From assembly GCA_025331125.1 (NCBI GenBank), contig JAOALB010000014.1, positions 248,001 to 312,000 of the forward strand: a stretch of 64,000 nt of DNA, in the 5' to 3' direction. Below the pieces are notes generated by a model. It saw only the letters and a list, made by a program, of their open reading frames with translations, ran no database searches and had not been told where the DNA came from. The DNA comes from Mycogone perniciosa (Eukaryota; Ascomycota; Sordariomycetes; Hypocreales; Hypocreaceae). The first letter of the stretch is position 1, and each line of letters begins with the position of its first letter. Shown piece by piece: positions 35,468 through 47,354 of the stretch. The position numbers and the translations under genes are program-made.

Positions 35468-35905
35468 CTCATCAAGATGCTCATGGTGTTTAACGCCGTA
35501 TACTGAGCATGTAATAGCGACGACGAATCCCTTTTCGACACTATAGAAGACTTAGGGTAGGGATACATCGGATGGTGCAGCGAAGTTGCATGGTGAGGCT
35601 AAAGACGAAGCCTACCCTCAATTTGATGGCTTTCTTGAATGATGGTATAATCTGACGGGAAAACACGAGAGACACGACACGAATGAACAAATTGAAGCTG
35701 AGAATTAAATGAATAGTAATTAAATAGTGAAAACATAAGGCATCCTTCGCTCCCACGCACTCGCTAAAGGGGGGAGAGTAATCAGTTTTAAACAGACCAA
35801 ATGACACGACACAGTCATCGCTCTCAGCTCTTCGTAACAGTCTTTGTCTGCTTCTTCATGGGATATCATAGCGCTCGAACTTCACATTTTGCCCCTCACA
35901 ACGTA
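35468..35905. other. Intergenic between ankyrin-like gene and slm1
   Basis: The first 80 bases may be coding (see the ankyrin-like entry). The rest is AT-rich 3' flank of slm1. One minus-strand open frame (35541-35807) is hydrophobic and has no recognisable domain. Confidence 0.45.
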
Positions 35906-37553
35906 CTAAGCTGCAGCTGGCTTCTTCTCCGTTGCCGCTGCCGCTGCTGCTACTGCTGCAGGTGCCGGGGCCGGGGCCGGGGCCGGGGCTGCCGTTACCG
36001 TCTCACCACCCGTAATACCCGCCTCCTGCGCCTTATGCTCCACCGCCGGAGGTATCGTAGCAGTTGGAGACGTCACCTCCGTCTTTTCGGTAGCAACAGC
36101 TGCCGGCGCAGCAGCAGGCGGTGCCGTCATAGTAGGCGATGACGCAATAACCGGCGACGCAGGAGTAGACGTAGGCGCCGCAGGTCCCGTGGCACCGGTA
36201 ACGTTTCGGATGATCTGGAACCACTTTTGGGCATCGGAAGGAGTATGCGCCTTGAAGGCCAGCTCGGAGCTGCCGGTGAGCTTGCTGCTGAACGTGCCGC
36301 TCTTATCCTTGCCCTTGATATTGAACTTCTCACCACTAGGGGATCCAATGACGGCGTCGGGCAGGTAAATGGATAACTCGGGCTTGGGGTCCTGTCGCGC
36401 ATCGTCAGAGTCCTTGAACTCGTGCAGGAAGCGCGCAGGCGTGACGACGTAGTATCCGGTCGAGTAACCAAAAGAGAGCTTGTTGCGAGACTTGCGCTCC
36501 AGCGACCCTTCGATCAGTGCCTTGGTTGAGTTATGATCCATGTTAGGGAATGTAATGGCATCGAGGGCACGCGGAGGGTCGTTCGGGTTGACCAGTCGGT
36601 CTGCGGACCGGGTGCTGAAGTTCTGCCACTCGAAATCACGAGGAATACACTGCACCGTGCCCAGCATGTCGCCATACAAAGCACGCATCTTCTCTCCCTG
36701 GCTGCCGGTGAGCTGCGTGAAAGCCTCCATGGCCTGCTGAATGACCTCGAGCACATGGGCTTCAAAAGTGCGGAAGTTGTTCTGCACAGCGACAAGGTCA
36801 TTGCGATGGTTGTTCTCAGCAATAACCTGGTTGCTCAAGCGATGCAGTACACCCCGGCGAATAACATAAGGATCGTCGTGACTGGTGAGCTTGCCGCCAG
36901 CGGAGTCGAAGGCAGCGGTCTGCTGGCCGAGGAGCTCAATGTGCTTCTGGGTGGTGTTGCGCAGCTTCTCGACCTCCTTTGCGCCTGATTGGGCGCCGCT
37001 GGCCAGTTCCTTGGCCTTGTGCTTAATCTCCTTGTGCAGGCGCTCGAGGATGGGCAGGACGGAGCCCTTGATGCTCTTCTCGGTCTCAATGTTGGTGTTG
37101 ATCATGGCCTGGGTGTTGGCGCGCATGTTCTCGAAGAAGCCCGCGATGCCGCCGAGGCTCTGATCGAAGTGGTGGCCCTCGCGGAGGGGGCTGGAAATGG
37201 TCTATGATGCCGGTTAGCTTGACAGTATTCGATGATTTGCGCATAGCTTATAGTCTGTGGACTGACCTTCAAGACCTTCTCATACTCCTTTGCTTGTCGA
37301 CCATGGACCTTCTCTATAGCGGTCACGTATTCCTCGAGATTTCCCACCATGTGCTTCCATGCTTGCAGGCGCTCAGCAAGCAGCCCGGCAGTCTAAAGTC
37401 ATAAGCAATGATTAGCTACCGCGTCATGTTACAGCGTTCTGTTGGATCACTTACAGTGGTTGGATCAGCATCCGGGATAGCATCATCGCTCGTGGTGCTG
37501 AAGCCTGTAGTGGCGCGCGAAGGTATGCTGGTTGGCGATGTGGCAGTTGACAT
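35906..37553 (-). CDS. slm1: Slm1-like BAR/PH-domain protein (TORC2 and eisosome effector)
   Basis: Exons 37553-37455, 37392-37267 and 37201-35906 give 506 residues; introns are 62 and 65 nt. Residues about 35-290 form a long helical BAR-like region (ERLQAWKHMVGNLEEYVTAIEKVHGRQAKEY, ENMRANTQAMINTNIETEKSIKGS in pieces). A PH domain follows (EGSLERKSRNKLSFGYSTGYYVVTPARFLHEF to FQIIRNV, residues about 300-420). The tail is Ala/Pro-rich with PAPAPA repeats from a GGGGCC-like DNA repeat. Yeast Slm1/Slm2 bind PI(4,5)P2 and carry TORC2 signals at the plasma membrane; the domain order here matches. The start is set by a short N-terminal exon with a good donor. Confidence 0.88.
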
Positions 37554-37705
37554 TTTGCCAGATAGGTTTCTTTGCAATTATGAATTAATTCGGAGCTTCC
37601 GGGGTTCGCCAGGAGTGTCCGTATTATAGCTAGGATAAAAGGGAGAAGAGTTGAGAGAGGAGGGAGGAGAGGGAGGAGAGGAGTGGTGGAATTAATTGTT
37701 GCAAG

Positions 37706-37729
37706 GTACTCCGTACTAGTACTCCGTAC
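37706..37729. repeat. Direct repeat of GTACTCCGTAC
   Basis: Two identical 11-mers at 37706-37716 and 37719-37729, separated by TA. They lie about 150 bases upstream of the slm1 start, within its probable promoter. Confidence 0.85.
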
Positions 37730-37812
37730 CCAGCAGACCAGTTGAGGCAGCTATTATACCACCTACCGCCTATGAAGCTAGTGAGGCCTCAGTGCTATGG
37801 ATCGTAGAGTCT

Positions 37813-37885
37813 TGGCCCTGAGAAGAGGGGCCTTGGGCCTTCAAGCCTTGTCTCTTCAGGCCTTGACGCTTCAACCCTTGTCCAC
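37813..37885. repeat. Imperfect minisatellite, CCTTG/CTTCAA units
   Basis: Four to five units of roughly GGCCTTG plus CTTCAAGCCTTG follow one another with small changes, upstream of slm1. Not coding. Confidence 0.55.
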
Positions 37886-38665
37886 CTGATTTATCATTTC
37901 AGCTTGCGAGGAACTTGCAGAGTGGGGGGGTTGCAGAAATGTGGTTACATTGTCTTTTCCTGTTCCCTTCACTAATATGGCTTCAATGTAAAACATTCCG
38001 TCTTTAAAACCTGTTTCCCCTTTTACTACTACTCGTACTACTAGCACTTCGTATCTACTGCTAGAGCACTCTTGTGACGTCAGCGAGAGGGACTCTCTCA
38101 ATAGGCACCCCGCCAATCTTCGGAGTGCCTGTCTGAGACTCTGGGCTGTTGGTTGTACACATCGATTGCGTCAAGCCTTCGGCTGCCAGATCAGATGAAC
38201 AGGGTGACAAGCTTTTTTTTCGTGCATCGTCATCCCTGTCCTCCGTAGATCTTCCTAAAATAGAGAGGCCAAAGCTCCCTGGAGGCTAAACTTGTGCGAT
38301 CGTCACAAGTGAAGGGGAGAAATGATTCCATAAATCGGCGCATGTCATTCGCCTCTTTCATAATGTATTGACATATAGATACGGAGCTGTAATATGATGG
38401 GTATTGTCGTACAGTAAGCCCCCGAAAACCAGACCAGAAATAAATGCCCTCTATCTTGAACCCAAGTCCATGACCCAAGTCTATGTCCCGAAAACAAGCC
38501 CCTTGATAACGCCATAGGAAGAAATGTTCGTGATCCCGCTAGAACCCCATAGCCAACAAGGAAAGACCACCGAATTTCAAGATATCTTCATGGAACGTAT
38601 TGATCGTCCCCAAAAATTAAATGCGAATGAGTAGTATGTTCTGAAGCCATCACTGATTGACTGCT

Positions 38666-40652
38666 TCAGACAGCCTGGTCTCTCGCTCGAATGAGATGCA
38701 ATCTCCTGTGCGCCCCATCCTCGGAGTGGGACCGCGCCATTGGAGCAGACATTCGTCGTCCAATACTGCCATACATTTGACTCTCGATTGAATTCTCCGT
38801 GATGGTAGATAGGTGCTCGCCACCCGTGTCGATTGTGGGAGGCATTCGTGGAGCACTCAGGGCGGTTTGGTAGTCGGGCACAAAACCACCTACTGTGAAA
38901 GTGCGAGACCTCGCCGGAGTTCGCACCGCTGTCGCGTAACTAGGGACTCGATTCAGCTCGGCAAACTCCGCCGCATCGCCCTGAGAATGCTCTCCCGAGT
39001 TCCTGCTTGACTCGTCTTCCCCGCTGTTAGTACGGCTCAAGTGAACCGCTGGGCTCACACCATAGCTCGCTGACGGGGACGCTGCGCCAGATATCGCATG
39101 GAACGAGTTGTACGAGTTGTTACGCCGGGATGGGTCAAGCGAAACATCTGCGAGTCGTGATGACAATGCTGCGGGTGCAACCGGGGCGCTATGCGCCATG
39201 GCCGCGAGGTTGTCGGATGAGCCCGTGCGAGACTGTCCGTAGAAAGGACTGTTGAAGCCGGAGTGAATCGCGGGTGTCTGGAATCCGGTCACGTCCATGT
39301 CATCGTACAGCAGGTCCAGGACATGGTCGCCATAGCCAGGCGGCGCAATCGATGCCGAGTCTTGCTCCGTCGTGGCCCCAGATGCCTGATGGAGCAAATT
39401 GCCCTGTTCGTCGAAGGGAATGTTGGGAGAGATAAAGATGGAAACGGGGAGCGTGGCGCGAAGCTGTCTAGAGTTAGCCATGTTTCACCGCATGCGTTGC
39501 AGAGTGCCTACCTCGGAGATGTGCCCGTCTGGGTTCTTGAGCGCAACGGTCAACTTGATCTTGTGTCGCACCTTGATGCCGTGGTGATTGAGGTCCTGGA
39601 TGCACTGGCGCAACCTCTTGGGGAGGCTCAGCGGCTTGTTCATCACCCAGCCTTCTTGGCCGGTATCCTCAATCATATCCTGCCAATGCTCTTCCCGGTT
39701 TACCTCAAACCTCCAAGTCGCTACATCGCGTTCCACTCGGTGGTCTCGAACGTTGAGGCCAGTCGATCCTAGGATGCAGCAATCTCGGATCTCGATCATC
39801 TTAGCTGTAATGTCTCCCAACTCAAGTCCCTTTAGCAAGGGCGTAAAGCGCATAGCTAGGTTGACGGTGCCTCCAAAGACGACTGCCTTGTGCGGGATGA
39901 CAATGGAGTACTCGATCTTGTTGGGCCAGATGTTCTCAACGCTCATAGCATGCAAGAGTTCGAGCGCGCCGGGTTCGAGGGTGCGAATGACGCGGAGATG
40001 CTTGTAAGTGTGCAGGTCGTAGGCGAACTTGCCACGGCCGACGGTCGCCTTCAAGCGGTATGTGATGGAGGCTTCGGGGATGCCCTCAACGCTTTCGGGT
40101 GTGTCGCCAGGAAGAGTATATTCGAAGGGATATTCGTAATTACCGGCCGGGAGCGTCATGCTCTTGCCAGGCATGCCGATGAAAGGTGCCCATCGGTGAT
40201 CGAGGATGGTGGTTGTCTTGTCGACCTTTTGGCCCGTAACGCCGGGTGTGGTTGAACCTGGATCAGTCCAGCTAGAGGGCCCGGTGTTAGTACATACATT
40301 CGAGAGTTGACAAGACAGACGCAATCGCAATTGGGGAGGGCTCCTTACTGTAGGCGCAGAGTGCCGACGAGGCGTAGGTGTACGTCCTCAACGCGGAGAG
40401 GTGAAGTCAAACATAGCACAACAACGCCTTTGAGAAGCTGACCGGAGGACTCTGTTTCGCTTCCGCGGAAAACGATGAAGTCGTCGTCCAACCTATTGGC
40501 AGCTGTTAGTCTTTGATATTGCGGGACACCAGCACAGCACGAGTATGTGCGCCGTTGCAACTGGTGGGGGGAGGAAGAGGGAGGACTCACCGAATGTCAA
40601 ACAGACTGTAGCTGTTGCGCCCCGTCACTGAGAAAGATTTCAAGGACGGCAT
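38666..40652 (-). CDS. creD: CreD, arrestin-like adaptor of a HECT ubiquitin ligase
   Basis: Exons 40652-40591, 40492-40349, 40271-39512 and 39463-38666 give 587 residues, close to the usual size; introns are 98, 77 and 48 nt and in phase. The N-terminus has the short conserved exon SFSVTGRNSYSLFDIR, followed by arrestin_N (VLCLTSPLRVEDVHLRLVG, YEYPFEYTLPGDTPESVEG) and arrestin_C (IPHKAVVFGGTVNLAMRFTP to LPVSIFISPNIPFDEQG). The tail carries PPGY (in PPGYGDHVLDLLYDD) and VPSY, the PY-type motifs that bind WW domains of the HulA/Rsp5 ligase, in a Ser-rich region. In Aspergillus CreD promotes carbon catabolite repression through ubiquitylation, opposing CreB-CreC. The family call is strong; orthology to CreD rather than a paralogue rests on motif order and length. 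Confidence 0.88.
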
Positions 40653-43600
40653 GGCTGATGGATGAGAAGCGAATGGTGGTGAAGGGCGCGAAGAGGGAAG
40701 GGGAAAAGAGACTCGAAGGAAGCAAGAAGATAAAAAAAATAGGCGAAGGAAAGACAGCCGTTGGGCGAGTCTAGTGTGAATCACGAGCTGATATCCGCGC
40801 GCTCTTCCACTTCGTCTACTCGTAAAAGTGTTGATGCAATGGCCCCCCGAAAGAGCGCCAGATAATGGTGGGGGCCTTCAGAAACGCCTCAGTCAGGGCT
40901 AGACGCCGGTTCCGTACAGACGGAAGATGTCCAGGATCCCAAATAGAGCCGGGGGGTGTCGGCTCATTCGGTGCAGCTAGTCCGATTGCTGGTGGAGCGA
41001 GCCAATAATGCAAGTAAAAGAGAGAGAGGGCTGAGACACAGATTGCGCAAAGATACACACGGGTTTAGGAGGGTTTCGGTTATCAGGACAGGTAACCAGA
41101 GATAGTGATATCCGTTCTTGATGGTTGGAAGAGGAGAGAGGAGGAAGAGAGAGCGAAGGGGAAGAGAGGACTCGAACGAAGGACAGGAACAGAAATAGTA
41201 GTATTAGTCAATCAATCAATGACCCCCCAAAATCACAAGCGAACACACGAGGGTGTGGGCCTAGGGACAAGCTCGTGAATTTGACAATTTGATAGGGACG
41301 GATCCGTACCGCAAGTTGTCCGTCTACGACGAAAGTTGTGGCATTATCCATCGAGGCATGCATGTACACGATACTGCGAGAATGCCTGTCCCTCTTCTTC
41401 TCCTTGCTGTCACAAATACTCCGCAAGTACGCCCGTACTCGTACATGGACATGGATTGGATTGCCAGGCCAAACAAGCCATGATGAATGGGCCGTGGCCG
41501 AGTTGCCGAGCGGCAGTGGCTCCTCTGGCATATGCAAGCATGCAAGCCAAGTCAGGGAGGCTTGGAATCGAAGCCCGATTCGAAGCCCGAAAACGGAGAA
41601 TCCGGGTCATGGTTGTCCGCTGAGCGGGCATGAGTCGCGCGTACGGGAAACTTCGGCCAATTTTTCCTGGGAAGGTTAATAATGGACCTTGCAGAAAAGG
41701 TTTCTGCCTGATAGTACTAATAGTACTCCGTAGTAGTCCATACTCCGTACTAGCAGTGCATACGTAATATGGGAACTTGCCGGCATCGGATTGTGAAGAA
41801 TCGTACTCCGTAATTTTGACTATTAAATTTATACGTATATGACTAGTATTACATGCATCGACAGGAACATCCACCGGCAATCTGCTGGGCATTTGCGAGT
41901 AGGAACCAATTTTTCACTCAACCAAGGGGGCTGGTTTCAACTTCATGCGTGGACACCTGCCCGACATATATATACACACTCCTCCTCCACTTTGACAGAA
42001 AGAAAAGGCTACAAAAAGCTCTCAGCTTATCTCTCTTGATAAGTCGACTTGCTGCACGCTCCCGCTAGCACACAGCCGCAGTGGAGTCTGATAGTAAAAG
42101 TACATCGACTGCCGTTGTGTGGCTGCTTGATATGCATCCGTATCTTCAGTTAAACGAGGCTGAAACGAGCAAACTTATCGCATGCCAGAGAACTGCGGTA
42201 GTACTTACAAAGCATGTCTATTTTTATCATTGTTTCCTTTATCATGAATTAATTAAGATATTCCTGTGTCATGCTACACACCGATCCCGTATTTCTATGT
42301 CTCTGGCCTGCAGCAAACATCTTCCAAGATTACATCGTGCTTGATTCCAACGGCTGGCTGATGCGCCCTGCTGTTAAGCATGCCCACAAGGTTAGGGATC
42401 TGTAAAACCCTCAACAATACTCCGTAGTAAAGACAAAAAGCCTCTCGGCAACGGAGTCCATGCAACCTTAGATATGACACCTCGTGCGGACAGGGGATTC
42501 ACGGATTGGTGGCTCTTTATTGATCAGTGCGTCTTGGCAGTCGTACATAGTGGGCTGAAGACCCTGCGGTTGCATCATCCCTTTTGATAATGATGGAGCT
42601 TTAGTGCGAAAGATTGGACTGTTCTTAGGTATATACCGCAATAGAGATAAGGCCAAAATCTTTCAACGCCTATCACCATTTTGTCTGAGAGATAATAAAA
42701 AAATGAAAAAGGAGAAAAATTTTACTCCTATTTGTTTAATATGAAGGGGCAGCTCTGTATCCATCCAGGTACGAAACCTGCATTGTGCATGCATTGTGCA
42801 TTGTCGTCCCTGCAGCACAGGTACTGGTCCTTAAGAGCCGGTTGCACATCTGACGCTTCAGACGCAAACAGCACATCAAAATCAAAGACACCGCAATAGG
42901 CCTTAGTCTCATCGCGTATTACAAAGTCCCAAAGGCCCTGAGTCGCCAAACAAAATGACCATGACTCCGGAACGGACCTTCATTTGCCTCCGTCCAATAG
43001 TAGGTAATCTAGGTACCAGTGGTTCGGTGGCATTTCCCGGCGCAAGATGCCGGCACCTCGCCGAACTTTCCGATTTCCGCAAGCGCCGAGATCTCCGCTT
43101 TTGCTCCGGTTTCTGCCATTATGAAAACCGCCCGTTATCATGTCAGGCCTCCCGAGCAGTGCCGTGTTGAAGTTCCGGTTTGGATCATCTGTCCGTGACG
43201 GGCTGTTATCAGCCAGGTGAGATGAGCTTGTCGGAAAGCTTCCCGGCTGCTGATAGCATCCAATGATGCGCATGGTCACGCGAGGTTTAATATTGAACAC
43301 ATTGGGCACTAGTATTATTACTTGATTATCGTGCGATTATAGGATATAGCCGCAAATAGTACGGAGTACGGAGTGCTCGGTCACAAACCAGCGGGATACG
43401 ATGCTAGATTCCGTTCGGCATTTAGACATTATCTTGTCAGCCGAGGTGTTGCACCTCTCAATACCCGAACATGCCCAGCACGAAATCATATCTTCCACAA
43501 AGCCCCTTGATTGACCACTATGGTTACAGTCGTCGTCTCTCATATGCTGAAACCACAACTCATGGATTAAACACGTGTTTGCAATCGTATGGTGTCGTTC

Positions 43601-43968
43601 CATCGAATGATACGGATGGCCCTATCCACGATCAGACGATCCTACACAGAACAAGGGTTCTGCCGCCTCGGCGGCTCCCGGGTCTCCATAGAACATGCTG
43701 AAGCTAGTGACCGTCATTGTCCGAGGAACAGTAGGAAAGAGGATCGAGACCTAATCAGTATCGTACAGGAGGAGCTAATGCCGCCTTGCATGAGGTTGCT
43801 AACACCCAAACTTCCGTCTGCAGAAGTTGACTTGCCAAACTGCAATGGCGTGATAACCTCTTGGCACCCTCTTTCATGGACACACCGATTTCTGCACGTT
43901 TCATATTCGTTCATTAGTCTAAAAATAGTGGAGAAAATAAGCACAGGTATTCAAACGCCCGCCATGTA
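40653..43968. other. 3.3 kb between creD and creC
   Basis: It contains the creD promoter, a GTAC-type cluster at 41721-41752, a pyrimidine-rich leader-like tract after a TATA-like ATATATATAC at 41965-41974 with no good open frame behind it, and short open frames without domains (the largest, 42980-43309 minus and 41410-41892 minus, show no family features). A noncoding transcript starting near 42.0 kb is possible but unsupported. Confidence 0.5.
41721..41752. repeat. GTAC-type motif cluster
   Basis: GTACTCCGTAGTAG and ATACTCCGTACTAG follow one another, with a further TACTCCGTA at 41806-41814. It lies about 1.1 kb upstream of creD. Confidence 0.75.
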
Positions 43969-46354
43969 TCAAGACTCGCCCGCTGCATCTGACGGCGCTG
44001 CGGGCTGTGTACCGGGTCTGTTCCATGTCCTAATATGACCTGTTGAACGCCTTTGGTCAGCCTTCTAGGTTGATCGATAGCCATACATGTTGGGTTTAGA
44101 GGCACCTACCTGATTTACAGCTTGTGATAATGGCATCCTCAGTGAAGTCCACCCAGCTTGCTGGGTGAGTATCAATAACGTGGGTCTAGACGCGCAATTA
44201 GTTGAAGGGGCTCCTAGACGTGCAAAGGACCATCGAGACTTACCAACACGGGTGGCAACATCGGTATCACCGCACGCGGCTCAACAGGGTGCGCAACTAC
44301 ATTCTCATCACCGTCTCCCTCAAAATTCAAGTTGCCCTTTGCCCCCAGGCTCAATGGACTCGTTGTCTCTGTTCGCTGTGGCGAGGTAATTCGTGACGAG
44401 ATCGACCCCCGATGCCATGTTGGAGCCTAAAAAGCCGACGTCAATCGCTGATGCCTAATGATGGGCTGGTCGAGTCAACTCACTACAGTCTTTGGACGAT
44501 GGAGCATGCCGACATTGAAGTCCCATAGGCAAAGTCGGCCATCCTCCCCAACGCTTCCGAATCGATAGTTGCGGTCATCGCAACGCCATGGGTCAAACGC
44601 CACGGAAGACACCCATGAGTGGTGGCCTTGGCATCTAGCTACCAATGCCGAATCGGCCATGGACCAAATCGAAATCAAATCATCTTGACCGCCGGCCAGA
44701 ACGTACTTGCCATCAGGCGACCAGCAAACGCAGGCAAATCCTCCGTAGTATGAATAGAACAAATCCAGAAGTCTAGTGCCATGTCAGCGTGCTGAAATAG
44801 ACAAGCGACCCTCGTGCGAATACTTACTCCTCCTTGAGATAGTCGATGATTCTCAACGTCCCATCCTCGGACACAACGGCCAAATGTCGGTTATCTGGCG
44901 AGAAGGCAAAAGCGTTTATCCTCTGATTTGATAACTTCCAGGCTGCCACTGGATTGGTCTTCTGGTTCTTGGAGTGCACCGACTTGTTGATTTGGATCTT
45001 GTTGCCATTGGTGGTCCCGTTGGGAATATCTCCCTCGCTTCCACTCGCGCTGGCATTCAACCCCTCTTCTTCAAGATTAAGCTGTCCATCCTCCTTTTCC
45101 TTATCATACACTATCAACGAGCCATCCATGTGGGCCGCCAGGAAGAGGTTCTCCGATCCAGGGATCCATCTTATCTCAGATACTGGAGTGTTGTTGATTA
45201 TGCCCTGGTGGTGTCAGTGCGATGGCCCGACGAGTTTGAATCCTGATCATAACATACATTTTTGTTGAGACGTGTATATCGCTGTGAAATAGGCTCCAGC
45301 CAGATGATCTCACCAGTTGAGAAGCCCATGATTACGTCTATGTGAGCGAGACTCTTGGTTACCATGTTAACATCATGACACAGGCAGTGCGCCTTTGTGA
45401 ACAATATCTTGGTCAAATAATCTTGCTGTCAATCTAGTTAGAATCTCGCAAGGACGGTTCCGTATGTCGCTTCAGCACTTACCTTAGTCGCAGATGACAT
45501 ATCGAGCCACTGAAATGCCCGGTTAATATTGGCAAACGCAAAGAGACCATCGCTTGGCCGATCCGTTAACTTCTTTGCCAGGTTGTCATTGATAATAACA
45601 CGAGAGATGAAGGAAGAGTTGCTCTTAGTCAAATTATTCTTAGGCTTCTTCTTCTTTGTGACATCCTTGGATACGGTTGGCATCAGGAGAGAATTTCCTT
45701 CTCCAAACGCTGGAGCGGAACCAAGTGTGATTGATGTTGAAGTGGGTGGCACGTCACTCGAGGTCGCGCGACCATCCTCGCTGCTCATGCCACCTTCGGT
45801 CGAGTATCGGCTCTCATTTGGATGTTCTTGTATGCTCGCAGTCGCGCCTCCCAGAGACAAAGCCGTTGCCGAAGGGCCTCGGTAGAAGAACGGTGCGGAT
45901 CGCGTTTCCAAGCTGAGTACTGACAACTTGGTCCCCGCCGTCGCAGGCTGTGGATTGGTAGCTAATGGGTTCGGGTTTATGATAGGCGCTTCGGATGGAT
46001 GGGGAGGTGGCGTCGCCAGATGCAGGTCTTCTTTCAAAATGTAAGTTCCTACACGCAACCTGGTTAGCTTCTGATTTCAACTTCACATCCGGATCGCGGC
46101 AGCCCATCCGACTTGCCTTCTCCGACCAAGAACTGCCACTCGGGACCACTGGGGTTTGACAAAGTATTGTTCGTCTCGATCAACGGCACTACGCCGCCCA
46201 TACCGATGCCATAGGCGCCGGTTAAAGGATACCGGGGAGGGGGCGGTAGGACACTGCCTTGGTCAGCGACAGATCATCAATATATGCGCCATCATGTCGA
46301 GGGTCGGCTCGGACTGAATGACAAGGCGGAGAGGTGGCTGAGCACGCACAACAT
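43969..46354 (-). CDS. creC: CreC, WD40 partner of the CreB deubiquitinase
   Basis: Nine exons (46354-46350, 46253-46117, 46048-45483, 45425-45258, 45204-44828, 44772-44484, 44426-44244, 44185-44110, 44039-43969) give 623 residues with every phase matching. The protein follows CreC throughout: MFVLPPPPRYPLTG, VGEGTYILKEDLHLATPPP, DGLFAFANINRAFQWLD, LTKILFTKAHCLCHD, INNTPVSEIRWIPGSENLF, SLIVYDKEKEDG, WKLSNQRINAFAFSPD, GGFACVCWSPDGKYVL, HHSWVSSVAFDPW, SISSRIT, DAIITSCKSGHIRTWNRPG. The WD40 repeats lie in the C-terminal two thirds. CreC binds and stabilises CreB, which removes ubiquitin from carbon-repression targets. The first coding exon is only 5 nt (ATGTT), needed to give the family start. 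Intron 2 (46049-46116) has a GC-AG donor, GCAAGT. It diverges from gem1. Confidence 0.9.
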
Positions 46355-47354
46355 GATCGCGGACTACCGGCGAATGTTCTGGGGGGCTCAATGGCCGACT
46401 GGCGATTCAAGACGGGAGTGAATTGACCTCAGCACTTAGGAGGGGGTGAGGCGATCGTGTTGGTTGTCTGATGGCTCGCCGAGTGTTTGGATGCAGCGAT
46501 AACGGACGACTCTCGGTCTTGATAGTGTGCCGCACGAGAGAGGGTGGTAATGATATGGGCAGTATATACAGAGTCGTATGTTGTATGTATATAGTCGGCG
46601 TCTGCCTGCCTCTGTATCTGTATGCGATGTACGAAGCGATGTTGAAGAGGCCAGGCCAGGCCAGGCCAATATCGGAGGCAACAAGTCAATTGGAGAGTCG
46701 GTCATGGGCCATTTAGCCGGAGCCGAACGTGGTATGGCTCCGTGTGGGGTAATAGTCGATTGATTCAGTTGGCGGAGATTCTCAAGCTCAGTGTACTAGC
46801 TACCTTTACTCCGTACGGCGTGATATTATCGCTCACACGTAAATCGAGTATTTTGACAAGGTTATTTTATTTTAAACGACACGATACGGAGTACGGAGTA
46901 CTGGAGTGCATACATACTCCTTGCCGCTGAATATATATATATATATATTTCCCCTCCACTTAACTACATCACGCTAAAGGTTCAAAGTACGAAGTAAGGT
47001 TGTTCAATACCCAAGCGTAGCGCCTCAAGTCGTAGCTGTTGCTCCGTACAGCGTATTATATGGGCTGCCATTCGCTGCCACTCGCTGGCTTCAGCGCATC
47101 TGTTGCGCTGTGAGCAACTGGCTGTAGGGACCACGTCACAGACCACACAGTCACCGCCTTCCATATCAGCTCGGCCTATGCCCGGCCCCTGCCTTTGAAG
47201 ACCCCAACCTCCAAGAAGCGCTTCACGTTCCCATCTCATTTATTACGGAACACCAGACCGGGACGCTCCCGCAAGCCACTGCATAGGACTGGTGAGGACA
47301 TGGCACTAAGATAACATTACCCCAAACTGCCGGCATCAAATCAGAGCTCATACA
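46355..47354. other. 1 kb divergent promoter region of creC and gem1
   Basis: It contains an (AT)n tract at 46931-46950, GTAC-type motifs at 46885-46901 and 46984-46996, and a CCAGG pentamer repeat near 46650-46668. Short open frames are overlapping and domain-free. Confidence 0.55.
46885..46901. repeat. GTAC-type tandem motif
   Basis: TACGGAGTACGGAGTAC, nearly the same string as at 26237-26254 and 43359-43375, here in the creC/gem1 divergent promoter region. Confidence 0.8.

Larger units (their letters stand above)
37554..38665. other. Intergenic between slm1 and creD
   Basis: It holds the slm1 promoter (right of 37553), a doubled GTAC-TCC-GTAC motif (37706-37729), imperfect CCTTG/CTTCAA repeats (37813-37885) and the creD 3' flank. 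No open frame with a recognisable domain. Confidence 0.55.

Noticed and set aside
42980..43309. 110-codon open frame (-) between creD and creC
   Set aside because: No family feature, no splice partner, no promoter; treated as chance.
46931..46950. (AT)n tract read as a TATA box for gem1
   Set aside because: It is more than 400 bases from the gem1 ATG and is a plain dinucleotide repeat.
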